Under the pieces are notes generated by a model that had not been told where the DNA came from, ran no database searches, and worked only from the letters and a program-made list of their open reading frames with translations. A stretch of 64,000 bases of DNA, taken from the NCBI RefSeq assembly GCF_002090115.1, contig NZ_BBRK01000004.1, forward strand, positions 1 to 64,000, given 5' to 3'. A program made the position numbers and the translations under genes. This stretch comes from Demequina sp. NBRC 110054. Its GTDB lineage: Bacteria; Actinomycetota; Actinomycetes; Actinomycetales; Demequinaceae. Positions 56,371 to 64,000 of this stretch are shown piece by piece. Numbering within the stretch: position 1 is the stretch's first letter; every line of letters starts with the position of its first letter.

Positions 56371-57375
56371 TCAGGCGCGGCTCGAGGCCCTCACGACGAG
56401 CTCGGGCGCGAAGACCACCTGGCGCGGCTGGGCGTCGGGCTCGCGCAGTTCCTCGAGCAGCGTGACCGCCGTCTCGCCGATGAGCTCGCGCGGCTGGCGG
56501 ATCGACGTGATCGGCACGACGGCCGCCGCGGCGAACGAGATGTCGTCGTAGCCGACGAGTGCGACGTCGCCGGGGATCGTCACGGGCTCGTCGCCGCCCA
56601 GCAGGCCCTGCTGAAGACCGATCGCGAGCAGGTCGTTGGCCGCGAAGATCCCGTCGATCTCGCCCGCGGCGACTCGCGGCCTGAGCTCGGCCCCCACGCG
56701 CATGCCTCCCCTGAGGGACAGCGCCTTGGTCTCCACGAACTCGATGGTCGCGTCGTCGATGCCCGCGACGGCGGCAGCCGCCCCGCGGTAACGGTCGGTC
56801 ACCTGGCGCAGGCTCGCCGGCCCGCCGACGAACGCGAGCCTCCTCCTGCCCCCGTCGAGCAGGTGCCGCGCGGCGATCTCGCCACCCGCCACATCGTCCA
56901 CGGCCACGGAGGCGAACGACGTGTCCTCGGTGCCCCTGTCCACGAGGACGACGGGGATCCCGCGGCGACGGACGTCGCGCAGCCGGCCCAGGTCCTCGGC
57001 GAGCGGGGACACGAGCAGGCCGCGCACGCGACCACGCTCGAACAGCTCGATATGGGACTGCTCGCGCTCGGCGTTCTCATCGGAGTTGGCGAGCAGCACG
57101 CTCAGCCCCTTGCGAGCGGCCTCACGCTCGGCCCCTCGGGCGACATCGGTGAAGAACGGGTTGGTCACGTCGAGCGCGACGAAGCCGATGCTCCGGCTCT
57201 GACCCTCGCGAAGAGCCTGCGCCGCGGCGTTCGGCACGTAGCCGAGCTCGTCGATCGCGGCATGCACCTTCTCGACGGTCTCCGCCTTGACCATGTCGGG
57301 GCGGTTGAGGACGTTCGAGACCGTGCCGACGGACACGCCCGCGCGCGCCGCGACCTCCTTGACGCTCACCGCCAT
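56371..57375 (-). CDS. LacI family regulator of the rhamnose operon
   Basis: 334 residues. Helix-turn-helix SVKEVAARAGVSVGTVSNVL (4-23) and hinge helix NAAAQALREGQSRSIGFV; sensor domain with FVALDVTNPFFTDVARGAE, GIFAANDLLAIGLQQGLLGG and DVALVGYDDISFAAA. The ATG at 57375 has AAGGAGG 6 nt upstream; the longer upstream frame is not used. It is divergent from the rhamnose genes and should bind TTGAAACGATTCAA on their promoter, released by rhamnose or an intermediate (inference). Confidence 0.92.
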   Translation of the reverse strand: MAVSVKEVAARAGVSVGTVSNVLNRPDMVKAETVEKVHAAIDELGYVPNAAAQALREGQSRSIGFVALDVTNPFFTDVARGAEREAARKGLSVLLANSDENAEREQSHIELFERGRVRGLLVSPLAEDLGRLRDVRRRGIPVVLVDRGTEDTSFASVAVDDVAGGEIAARHLLDGGRRRLAFVGGPASLRQVTDRYRGAAAAVAGIDDATIEFVETKALSLRGGMRVGAELRPRVAAGEIDGIFAANDLLAIGLQQGLLGGDEPVTIPGDVALVGYDDISFAAAAVVPITSIRQPRELIGETAVTLLEELREPDAQPRQVVFAPELVVRASSRA

Positions 57376-57460
57376 GGCCGACCTCCTTCTCCCCATCGTC
57401 GCCCGCCGGGTCTTGACCTGCAGGCTAGCGCAGGTCCGATCGGCACGATCGGCCCTGCGC

Positions 57461-57504
57461 TTGACTCCGGCCTCCATCCTGGCCTAGTGTTTGAAACGAT
57501 TCAA
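57461..57504 (+). promoter_or_regulatory. Rhamnose operon promoter and operator
   Basis: -35 TTGACT (57461-57466), an 18-nt spacer, -10 TAGTGT (57485-57490), then the near-palindrome TTGAAACGATTCAA (57491-57504) on the expected start of transcription. The leader of about 70 nt ends with GAAGGAG before ATG 57570. Confidence 0.72.
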
Positions 57505-57569
57505 CTACCGGTCGGCGTGGATCGGGCCCCAGGGTCCGCGAAGCGCCGCGATCTCGAAGGAGAGACAAG

Positions 57570-58736
57570 ATGGCCTTCGCGCCCGACATCGCCTCCCGCC
57601 TCGAGGAGCAGGCCATCGAGCTGCCCTCGTGGGCGTTTGGAAACTCCGGCACTCGCTTCAAGGTGTTCGGCACCCCCGGCACCCCCCGCGACCCGTTCGA
57701 GAAGATCTCCGACGCCGCCCAGGTGAACAAGTACACGGCCCTGTCGCCGTCCGTCGCGCTCCACATCCCGTGGGACAAGGTCGACGACTACTCGGTGCTG
57801 CGCAAGCACGCCGAGGACAACGGCGTCGCGCTCGGGACGATCAACTCGAATACGTTCCAGGACGACGACTACAAGCTCGGCTCGCTCGCGCACCGGGACG
57901 ACCGCATCCGCCGCAAGGCGATCGACCACCACCTCGAGTGCATCGACATCATGGACCAGACCGGGTCGCGCGACCTCAAGATCTGGCTCGCCGACGGCAC
58001 CAACTACGCGGGTCAGGACGACATGCGCGGGCGTCAGGACCGCATGCACGAGTCGCTTCAGGAGATCTACGCGCGGATCAGCGAGAACCAGCGCCTGGTC
58101 CTCGAGTACAAGATCTTCGAGCCGGCGTTCTATCACATGGACGTTCCGGACTGGGGCACGAGCTACGCCCAGGTCGCGGCGCTCGGCGAGCGCGCGACGG
58201 TGTGCCTCGACACCGGACACCACGCCCCCAGCACCAACATCGAGTTCATCGTGATGCAGCTGCTGCGCCTCGGGAAGCTCGGCTCGTTCGACTTCAACTC
58301 GCGCAACTATGCGGACGACGACCTCATCGTGGGCGCGGCGGACCCGTTCCAGCTGTTCCGCATCATCAACGAGGTGATCGTGGGCGGCGGCTACGGAAAC
58401 GACGGCGACACCGCGTTCATGCTCGACCAGTGCCACAACATCGAGGACAAGATCCCCGGCCAGATCCGCTCGGTGCTGAACGTCCAGGAGATGACGGCCC
58501 GCGCGCTGCTCATCGACCGCGAGGCGCTCACCGCCGCGCAGATCGAGGGCGATGTCCTGAAGGCCAACGGCATCATGATGGACGCCTTCTACACGGACGT
58601 CCGCGCGGACCTCGCCGAGTGGCGCGAGTCGCGCGGCCTGCCCGCCGACCCGATGAAGGCCTTCGCCGAGTCGGGCTACCTCGCGAAGATCGCCGAGGAG
58701 CGCGTGGGCGGCGTCCAGGCCGGCTGGGGCGCCTGA
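57570..58736 (+). CDS. rhaI: L-rhamnose isomerase
   Basis: Converts L-rhamnose to L-rhamnulose. 388 residues, the RhaI type found in Pseudomonas stutzeri and actinobacteria rather than enterobacterial RhaA. Metal-binding residues expected for the family are present: E184 in KIFEPAF, D214 and H217 in LDTGHH, and D241 in FDFNSRNYADDD. WLADGTNYAGQDDMRGRQDRM is a recognisable family stretch. First gene of the operon, behind the LacI-controlled promoter. Confidence 0.95.
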   Translation: MAFAPDIASRLEEQAIELPSWAFGNSGTRFKVFGTPGTPRDPFEKISDAAQVNKYTALSPSVALHIPWDKVDDYSVLRKHAEDNGVALGTINSNTFQDDDYKLGSLAHRDDRIRRKAIDHHLECIDIMDQTGSRDLKIWLADGTNYAGQDDMRGRQDRMHESLQEIYARISENQRLVLEYKIFEPAFYHMDVPDWGTSYAQVAALGERATVCLDTGHHAPSTNIEFIVMQLLRLGKLGSFDFNSRNYADDDLIVGAADPFQLFRIINEVIVGGGYGNDGDTAFMLDQCHNIEDKIPGQIRSVLNVQEMTARALLIDREALTAAQIEGDVLKANGIMMDAFYTDVRADLAEWRESRGLPADPMKAFAESGYLAKIAEERVGGVQAGWGA

Positions 58737-58741
58737 GCATC

Positions 58742-59617
58742 ATGCCCCTCAGCGTGACCCGCTACGGGGTCAACGTGCTCAGCGTGGAGGCACCCGGACA
58801 GGACGCGCCTGTGAGGGCGCGCCTGTACCGGGCCTCCGCGTCGTGCGAGCGCGCCCTCGTCTGGGTCCACGGTGGTGCCTTCGCCTTCGGCGACCTCGAC
58901 ATGCCCGAGGCCGATGCGACCGCCACATGGCTCGCCGCCCACCACTGGGCGGTGCTGTCCGTCGACTACCGGCTCGCCCCGGAGCCCGACTTCGAGACCG
59001 GCCGCATCGGCACGGGCGGCCACCCCTTCCCGGCCGCGCACGACGACGTGATCGCCGCGTTCGACTGGATGGTCGACCACGCGGAGGACCTCGGCGCGGC
59101 GCCCGACGCGGTGCTGCTCGGCGGCGCGAGCGCGGGCGGCAATCTTGCGGCGGGCGCAGCGGTGGAGCTTCGCGAGCGCGCACGCGGAGGCGACGACCGC
59201 ATCGTCCCGGCCGGGCTCTTCCTGGCCTATCCGGTGCTGCACGCGACCATGCCCGAGCCGACCCCGGAGACCGCGGCCGCGATCGCGACCGCGCCGCAGG
59301 ACGCGCGCTTCCCCGCGGACGTGATCCGCACCATGAACCTCAACTACGTCGCCGGCGACGAGTCGCTGCTCACGGACCCCCGCGCGTTCGCCGGGGAGGG
59401 AGACCCTGCCGGGCTGCCGGCCACGCTCGTGATCGATTCCGAGGCGGACGACCTGCGCCCGTCCGGCGAGCGCTTCGCCGCACAGCTGGCCCAGGCGGGT
59501 GTCGACGTACGCCACCACGTCGAGCCAGGCACCCTGCACGGCCATCTCAACCGGCCCGAACTTCCCGCGTTCGCGCGCACGCTCGAACGCCTCCTGGAGT
59601 GGTCGGCAACCCGCTGA
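58742..59617 (+). CDS. Alpha/beta hydrolase, HSL-type esterase, in the rhamnose operon
   Basis: 291 residues. Oxyanion-hole HGGAF at 43-47, nucleophile S130 in GGASAGG, Asp in VIDSEADDLRPSG and His in GTLHGHLN: the complete hormone-sensitive-lipase-type set. It lies 5 nt after rhaI, so it is co-expressed with rhamnose catabolism. It may remove acetyl or aryl esters from rhamnose-containing substrates (inference; no signal peptide, so cytoplasmic). Its ATG has no strong ribosome site. Confidence 0.88.
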   Translation: MPLSVTRYGVNVLSVEAPGQDAPVRARLYRASASCERALVWVHGGAFAFGDLDMPEADATATWLAAHHWAVLSVDYRLAPEPDFETGRIGTGGHPFPAAHDDVIAAFDWMVDHAEDLGAAPDAVLLGGASAGGNLAAGAAVELRERARGGDDRIVPAGLFLAYPVLHATMPEPTPETAAAIATAPQDARFPADVIRTMNLNYVAGDESLLTDPRAFAGEGDPAGLPATLVIDSEADDLRPSGERFAAQLAQAGVDVRHHVEPGTLHGHLNRPELPAFARTLERLLEWSATR

Positions 59618-59665
59618 CGCCTCCACGCACGACCCCGACCTCAACTCCCCAGAGAGGAAACGCAC

Positions 59666-61705
59666 ATGACAGTCCCCACCGTCGCAGACGCGCTCATCGA
59701 TCGATCGAACCGCCTCGGCTCCGACCCCAAGAACACGAACTTCGCGGGCGGCAACACGTCCGCCAAGGGCACCGCGACCGACCCGGCCACCGGCGAGGAC
59801 GTCGAGCTCATGTGGGTGAAGGGCTCGGGAGGCGACCTCGGCACGCTCGGCACGAACGGCCTCGCGATCCTCCGGCTCGACCGCCTTCGTGGACTCGTCG
59901 ACACCTATCCGGGCGTCGAGCGCGAGGACGAGATGGTCGCCGCTTTCGACTACTGCCTCTACGGTCGCGGTGGCGCCGCCCCCTCGATCGACACCGCGAT
60001 GCACGGCCTGGTCGACGCGACCCACATCGACCACCTCCACCCCGACGCGGGCATCGCGATCGCGACCGCCGTCGACGGCGAGGAGCTCACCCGGAAGATC
60101 TTCGGCGACTCCGTCGTGTGGGTGCCGTGGCGCCGCCCGGGCTTCCAGCTCGGGCTCGATATCGCGGCGATCAAGGAGGCCAACCCGCAGGCGATCGGCT
60201 GCATCCTTGGCGGCCACGGCATCTCCGCCTGGGGCGACACCTCCGAGGAGTGCGAGTCCCGCTCGCTGCAGATCATCGACACCGCCGCGGCGTACATCGC
60301 GGAGCACGGCAAGCCGGAGCCCTTCGGCCCCGCGCTGGACGGCTACGGTGCGCTGCCCGAGGCCGAGCGGCGCGCCAAGGCCGCCGCGCTCGCGCCCGTG
60401 ATCCGCGGGCTCGCCTCGATGGATGCGCCGCAGATCGGCCACTTCACCGACGCCGACGTGGTGCTCGACTTCCTGGCCCACGCGGAGCACCCGCGTCTCT
60501 CCGAGCTCGGAACCTCGTGCCCGGACCACTTCCTGCGCACCAAGGTCAAGCCGATGGTGCTCGACCTTCCGGCCGATGCGTCGATCGAGGACAGCATCGT
60601 CCGCCTCAAGGAGCTGCACGACGAGTACCGGGCCGACTACCAGGCCTACTACGACGCGCACGCGACCGAGGACTCCCCCGCGATCCGCGGAGCCGACCCG
60701 GCCATCGTGCTCGTGCCGGGCGTCGGCATGTTCTCCTTCGGCCGCAACAAGCAGACCGCCCGGGTTGCCGGCGAGTTCTACATCAACGCTCTCCACGTGA
60801 TGCGCGGCGCCGAGGCGCTGTCCACCTACGCGCCGATCTCCGACGCCGAGAAGTTCAACATCGAGTACTGGGCGCTCGAGGAGGCCAAGCTCCAGCGGAT
60901 GCCCAAGCCGAAGAGCCACGCGACGCGCGTCGCGCTCGTCACGGGCGCCGCCTCGGGCATCGGGAAGGCGATCGCCACCCGCCTCGCGGCCGACGGCGCG
61001 TGCGTCGTCATCGCGGACCTCGACCTCGAGAAGGCGCAGGCCGCCGCGGCCGAGCTCGGCGGACCCGACGTGGCCGTGGGCGTCGCGGCGAACGTGGCCG
61101 ACCCTGAGGCCGTGACCGCTGCCATGAACGAGGCGGTGCTCGCGTTCGGAGGCGTCGACCTCGTCGTGAACAACGCCGGGCTGTCCCTGTCGAAGTCTCT
61201 GCTCGAGACGACCGACAAGGACTGGGACCTGCAGCACAACGTCATGGCGAAGGGCTCGTTCCTGGTCTCCCAGGCCGCCGCCCGCGTGATGATCGCCCAG
61301 GAGATGGGTGGCGACATCGTCTACATCGCGTCCAAGAACTCCGTGTTCGCGGGCCCGAACAACATCGCCTACTCCGCGACCAAGGCGGATCAGGCGCACC
61401 AGGTGAGGCTGCTCGCCGTCGAGCTCGGAGAGTTCGGCATCAAGGTGAACGGCATCAATCCCGACGGCGTGGTCCGCGGCTCCGGCATCTTCGCCGGCGG
61501 CTGGGGAGCCAACCGCGCCAAGACCTACGGAATCGAGGAGGACGAGTTGGGCAAGTTCTACGCTCAGCGCACCATTCTGAAGCGCGAGGTGCTTCCCGAG
61601 CACGTCGCCAACGCGGCCGCGATGATCACCGGCCCTGACATGACGCACACCACCGGCCTGCACATCCCCGTGGATGCAGGTGTGGCTGCGGCCTTCCTCC
61701 GATGA
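59666..61705 (+). CDS. rhaEW: Bifunctional rhamnulose-1-phosphate aldolase / L-lactaldehyde dehydrogenase
   Basis: 679 residues. The N-terminal class II aldolase domain (about 15-400; zinc ligands in DHLHPD at H123 and H125 and in GGHGISAWG) splits rhamnulose-1-phosphate into dihydroxyacetone phosphate and L-lactaldehyde. The C-terminal SDR domain (TGAASGIG at 426-433; Y569 and K573 in YSATK) oxidises the lactaldehyde. The fused form occurs in bacilli and actinobacteria. GAGAGGAAA precedes the ATG. The linker between domains is short (LQRMPKPKSHATRV). Confidence 0.95.
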   Translation: MTVPTVADALIDRSNRLGSDPKNTNFAGGNTSAKGTATDPATGEDVELMWVKGSGGDLGTLGTNGLAILRLDRLRGLVDTYPGVEREDEMVAAFDYCLYGRGGAAPSIDTAMHGLVDATHIDHLHPDAGIAIATAVDGEELTRKIFGDSVVWVPWRRPGFQLGLDIAAIKEANPQAIGCILGGHGISAWGDTSEECESRSLQIIDTAAAYIAEHGKPEPFGPALDGYGALPEAERRAKAAALAPVIRGLASMDAPQIGHFTDADVVLDFLAHAEHPRLSELGTSCPDHFLRTKVKPMVLDLPADASIEDSIVRLKELHDEYRADYQAYYDAHATEDSPAIRGADPAIVLVPGVGMFSFGRNKQTARVAGEFYINALHVMRGAEALSTYAPISDAEKFNIEYWALEEAKLQRMPKPKSHATRVALVTGAASGIGKAIATRLAADGACVVIADLDLEKAQAAAAELGGPDVAVGVAANVADPEAVTAAMNEAVLAFGGVDLVVNNAGLSLSKSLLETTDKDWDLQHNVMAKGSFLVSQAAARVMIAQEMGGDIVYIASKNSVFAGPNNIAYSATKADQAHQVRLLAVELGEFGIKVNGINPDGVVRGSGIFAGGWGANRAKTYGIEEDELGKFYAQRTILKREVLPEHVANAAAMITGPDMTHTTGLHIPVDAGVAAAFLR

Positions 61706-63156
61706 GCGCGGTCTCGGTCGCCGCCGTCGACCTCGGCGCGACCTCGGGTCGCGTCATGGTCGGCCGCGTGGGACCCGACACGCTTGAGCTCGAGCAGGCG
61801 GGCCGCTTCCCGAACGGCCCGCTCGCCACCCCGGACGGGCTCCATTGGAACGTCCAGCAGCTCTATGCGCACGTCGTCGAGGGCCTGCGGTCCGCGGCGG
61901 CGACCGAGACCATCGCCTCGATCGGCATCGACTCCTGGGCCGTGGACTACGCGCTGATGCGCGGCGACCGCGTGCTCGGCGAGCCGTTCCACTACCGCGA
62001 CGAGCGCACCGCGCACGGCGTGGAGCTCGTGCACGCCGACGAGCCGTTCAGCCTGCTCTACGCCCGCAACGGCCTCCAGTTCCTGCCGTTCAACACGCTC
62101 TACCAGCTCGCGGTCGAGCGCGAGGCGGGCATGCTCGACGTCGCGGACCGCATGCTCCTGGTCCCCGACCTGATCGCCTGGTACCTCACGGGCGCGACCG
62201 TCGCGGAGTCCACCAACGCGTCGACGACCGGACTGCTCGACGTGATCACCAAGGACTGGGACGGGGAGCTCATGGACAGGCTCCGCCTGCCGCGCGCGAT
62301 CTTCCCTCGCCTCGTCCAGCCCGGGGAGACGATCGCCACCGTGCTTCCCCACGTCGTCGCCGCGACGGGGCTGGCAGAGACGACGCCCGTGGTCGCCGTC
62401 GGATCCCACGACACGGCCTCGGCTGTGGTGGCCACCCCGATGACCGAGCCCGGAGGCGCGTACATCTCGTGCGGCACGTGGGGGCTCGTGGGCGTCGAGA
62501 CCGAGACCCCGGTGCTCAGCACCGCGGCCCGCGAGGCGAACTTCACGAACGAGGGCGGCGTCGACGGCCGCACCCGCTTCCTGCACAACGTCATGGGACT
62601 GTGGCTCCTCAACGAGACGGTGGCCGCATGGAGCCGCGAGGATGGCGCCCAGGTCGACCTGGTCGCGCTTCTCGGCGCGGCCGCCGAGGTCACCGGCGAG
62701 ATCCCCGTGTTCGACGCGAACGACCCGCGCTTCTCCCCTCCCGGTGACATGTCGCCCCGGATCGCGGCCTACTGCGAGGAGCACGGGATGCGCGCGCCGC
62801 AGACCCGGGCCGAGATCGCACGGTCGATCGTCGAGAGCCTCGCGACGGCCTTCGCGGAGGCCGTCCGCACCGCCTCGTCGCTCAGCGGCCAGGAGGTGCG
62901 CCGGATCCACATGGTCGGCGGCGGGAGCCAGGGCGAGCTGCTGTGCCAGCGCACGGCGGACCTGTCGGGCATGCCCGTCGTCGCCGGCCCGATCGAGGCC
63001 ACGGCGATCGGCAACGTGCTCGTGCAGGCACGGGCGCTCGGTGCCGTCGGTGGCACGCTTGAGTCCATGAGAGACCTGGTGGCGCGCGCATTCTCGCCGC
63101 GCACCTACACCCCCCGCGCTCACGCCATGAGCGCCCCCGCATCCACACGAATCTGA
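61702..63156 (+). CDS. rhaB: Rhamnulokinase
   Basis: Phosphorylates L-rhamnulose. 484 residues, FGGY kinase fold: N-terminal phosphate loop [26 protein letters not shown], substrate region [25 protein letters not shown] and [11 protein letters not shown], then [14 protein letters not shown] with the adenosine-binding Gly-rich turn. It overlaps the aldolase stop by 4 nt (ATGA), so translation is coupled. Confidence 0.96.
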   Translation: MSAVSVAAVDLGATSGRVMVGRVGPDTLELEQAGRFPNGPLATPDGLHWNVQQLYAHVVEGLRSAAATETIASIGIDSWAVDYALMRGDRVLGEPFHYRDERTAHGVELVHADEPFSLLYARNGLQFLPFNTLYQLAVEREAGMLDVADRMLLVPDLIAWYLTGATVAESTNASTTGLLDVITKDWDGELMDRLRLPRAIFPRLVQPGETIATVLPHVVAATGLAETTPVVAVGSHDTASAVVATPMTEPGGAYISCGTWGLVGVETETPVLSTAAREANFTNEGGVDGRTRFLHNVMGLWLLNETVAAWSREDGAQVDLVALLGAAAEVTGEIPVFDANDPRFSPPGDMSPRIAAYCEEHGMRAPQTRAEIARSIVESLATAFAEAVRTASSLSGQEVRRIHMVGGGSQGELLCQRTADLSGMPVVAGPIEATAIGNVLVQARALGAVGGTLESMRDLVARAFSPRTYTPRAHAMSAPASTRI

Positions 63157-63169
63157 AGGGATCGATGAG

Positions 63170-64000
63170 ATGAAGATGTCCCGCCGCGTACCCCGGCCGG
63201 CGGACCTCGCGCCGCTGATGAGGTTCCGACGCTTCGAGCCCGACGCGCGCAAGCGCCGGCTGAGCAAGGCCCACAAGATCGCAGACCTTCGCGACATCGC
63301 GAAGCGACGCACCCCGAAGGGGGCGTTCGACTACACCGACGGCGCGGCCGAGCTCGAGCTGTCGCTGGCTCGCGCGAGGCAGGCCTTCGAGGACGTCGAG
63401 TTCCACCCGGCGATCCTGCGCGACGTGTCGCAGCTCGACACCTCCGTGGAGATCCTGGGCGGCAACTCGGCCCTGCCGTTCGGTATCGCGCCGACCGGCT
63501 TCACCCGGATGATGCATGCCGAGGGCGAGCGCGCGGGGGCCTCCGCCGCGGGGGCGGCGGGCATCCCGTTCTCGCTGTCGACGCTCGGCACCACCTCCCC
63601 CGAGGGCGTCGCCGAGGCGAACCCGCGCGGCCGCAACTGGTTCCAGCTGTACATGCAGAAGAACCGCGACGCCTCGATGGGGCTCGTCGAGCGGGCCGAG
63701 GCCGCGGGCTTCGACACGCTGCTGATCACGGTCGATGTGCCCGCGGCCGGCGCCCGCCTGCGGGACAGCTACAACGGCTTCTCGATCCCGCCGCAGCTCA
63801 CGCCCGGCACCGTGCTCAACGCGATCCCGCGGCCCGAGTGGTGGTGGAACTTCCTCACGACCGAGCCGCTGCAGTTCGCCTCTCTCAGCGAGTGGGACGG
63901 CACGATCGGCGAGCTCCTGGACTCACTGTTCGACCCGACCATGACGTTCGACGATCTCGAGTGGATCCGCGACCAGTGGAAGGGCAAGGTCGTCGTCAAG
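63170..64000 (+). CDS. lldD: FMN-dependent L-lactate dehydrogenase (first 277 residues, cut by window edge)
   Basis: Oxidises L-lactate to pyruvate at the membrane. The visible part is the FMN alpha-hydroxy-acid dehydrogenase barrel start: FDYTDGAAE with active-site Y55, [35 protein letters not shown] and [12 protein letters not shown], then [20 protein letters not shown]. The catalytic His/Arg pair lies beyond the window. The ATG at 63170 has GAAGGGA 8 nt upstream. As the fifth gene of the rhamnose operon it would use the lactate made by the aldolase/dehydrogenase. Confidence 0.93.
   Translation, partial: MKMSRRVPRPADLAPLMRFRRFEPDARKRRLSKAHKIADLRDIAKRRTPKGAFDYTDGAAELELSLARARQAFEDVEFHPAILRDVSQLDTSVEILGGNSALPFGIAPTGFTRMMHAEGERAGASAAGAAGIPFSLSTLGTTSPEGVAEANPRGRNWFQLYMQKNRDASMGLVERAEAAGFDTLLITVDVPAAGARLRDSYNGFSIPPQLTPGTVLNAIPRPEWWWNFLTTEPLQFASLSEWDGTIGELLDSLFDPTMTFDDLEWIRDQWKGKVVVK

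Overview
The window is a high-GC chromosomal segment from a Gram-positive actinobacterium, most likely a member of the Micrococcales; the genus cannot be fixed from the sequence. Support comes from the NucS mismatch-repair nuclease, the maltosyltransferase GlgE beside branching enzyme, a Rho factor with a long basic insertion, a 270-residue ATP synthase delta subunit, and many start codons preceded at exactly 6 nt by a TAnnnT box (leaderless transcripts). I see no rRNA, tRNA, CRISPR array, prophage or insertion sequence. About 60 protein genes fill the window densely.

Layout. 1-1913: the N-terminal part of a GH42 beta-galactosidase, divergent from a LacI regulator, with a perfect operator between them. 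1974-6284: glgE and glgB for alpha-glucan synthesis, ended by a very long hairpin shared with a convergent thioredoxin/TPR gene (6454-7380). 7397-12920: a lipoprotein and a two-TM protein, divergent from a 932-residue DivIVA/Scy-like coiled-coil protein built on 11-residue repeats, followed by a small unknown. 12949-18535: two alpha/beta hydrolases, a small CxxC/HxxC protein, a GH1 beta-glucosidase, and a MerR regulator with its MFS transporter. 18603-31018 is a housekeeping run on the minus strand (read right to left): rpmE, prfA, prmC, sua5-type tsaC, wecA, atpI, atpBEFHAGDC and nucS. 31161-34090: a lipoprotein and a secreted M6 metalloprotease lie between rpmE and rho (34408-36270). 36561-45288: stress-type DUF6325, SHOCT and DUF389 genes, a GyrI-like protein, a heterodimeric ABC exporter with its TetR regulator, an acetyltransferase and a FUSC membrane protein. 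45338-48626: hom-thrC-thrB. 48785-52806: DUF817, a low-molecular-weight phosphatase, a divergent HxlR/QorB pair and a nucleoside hydrolase. 52843-55860: argS-lysA. 55914-64000: a small lipoprotein, then a LacI regulator divergent from an L-rhamnose operon (isomerase, esterase, bifunctional aldolase/dehydrogenase, kinase and the start of FMN-dependent L-lactate dehydrogenase).

How it fits together. From argS back to glgE the core genes keep the order I recall from mycobacteria (argS-lysA-hom-thrC-thrB-rho-rpmE-prfA-prmC-sua5-wecA-atpI-atp-nucS...thioredoxin-glgB-glgE), but accessory blocks are inserted at most of the joints. Carbohydrate use (beta-galactosides, beta-glucosides, rhamnose) is under LacI-type operators that sit on the promoters. 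The rhamnose operon converts L-rhamnose to dihydroxyacetone phosphate plus lactate, and lldD would take the lactate to pyruvate.

The observations I find most worth following are: a short element GGACGATGCG that recurs 21 times, with four copies in one 158-bp intergenic gap; the uniform TAnnnT-N6-start architecture; and the hendecad coiled-coil protein with its divergent envelope gene pair.
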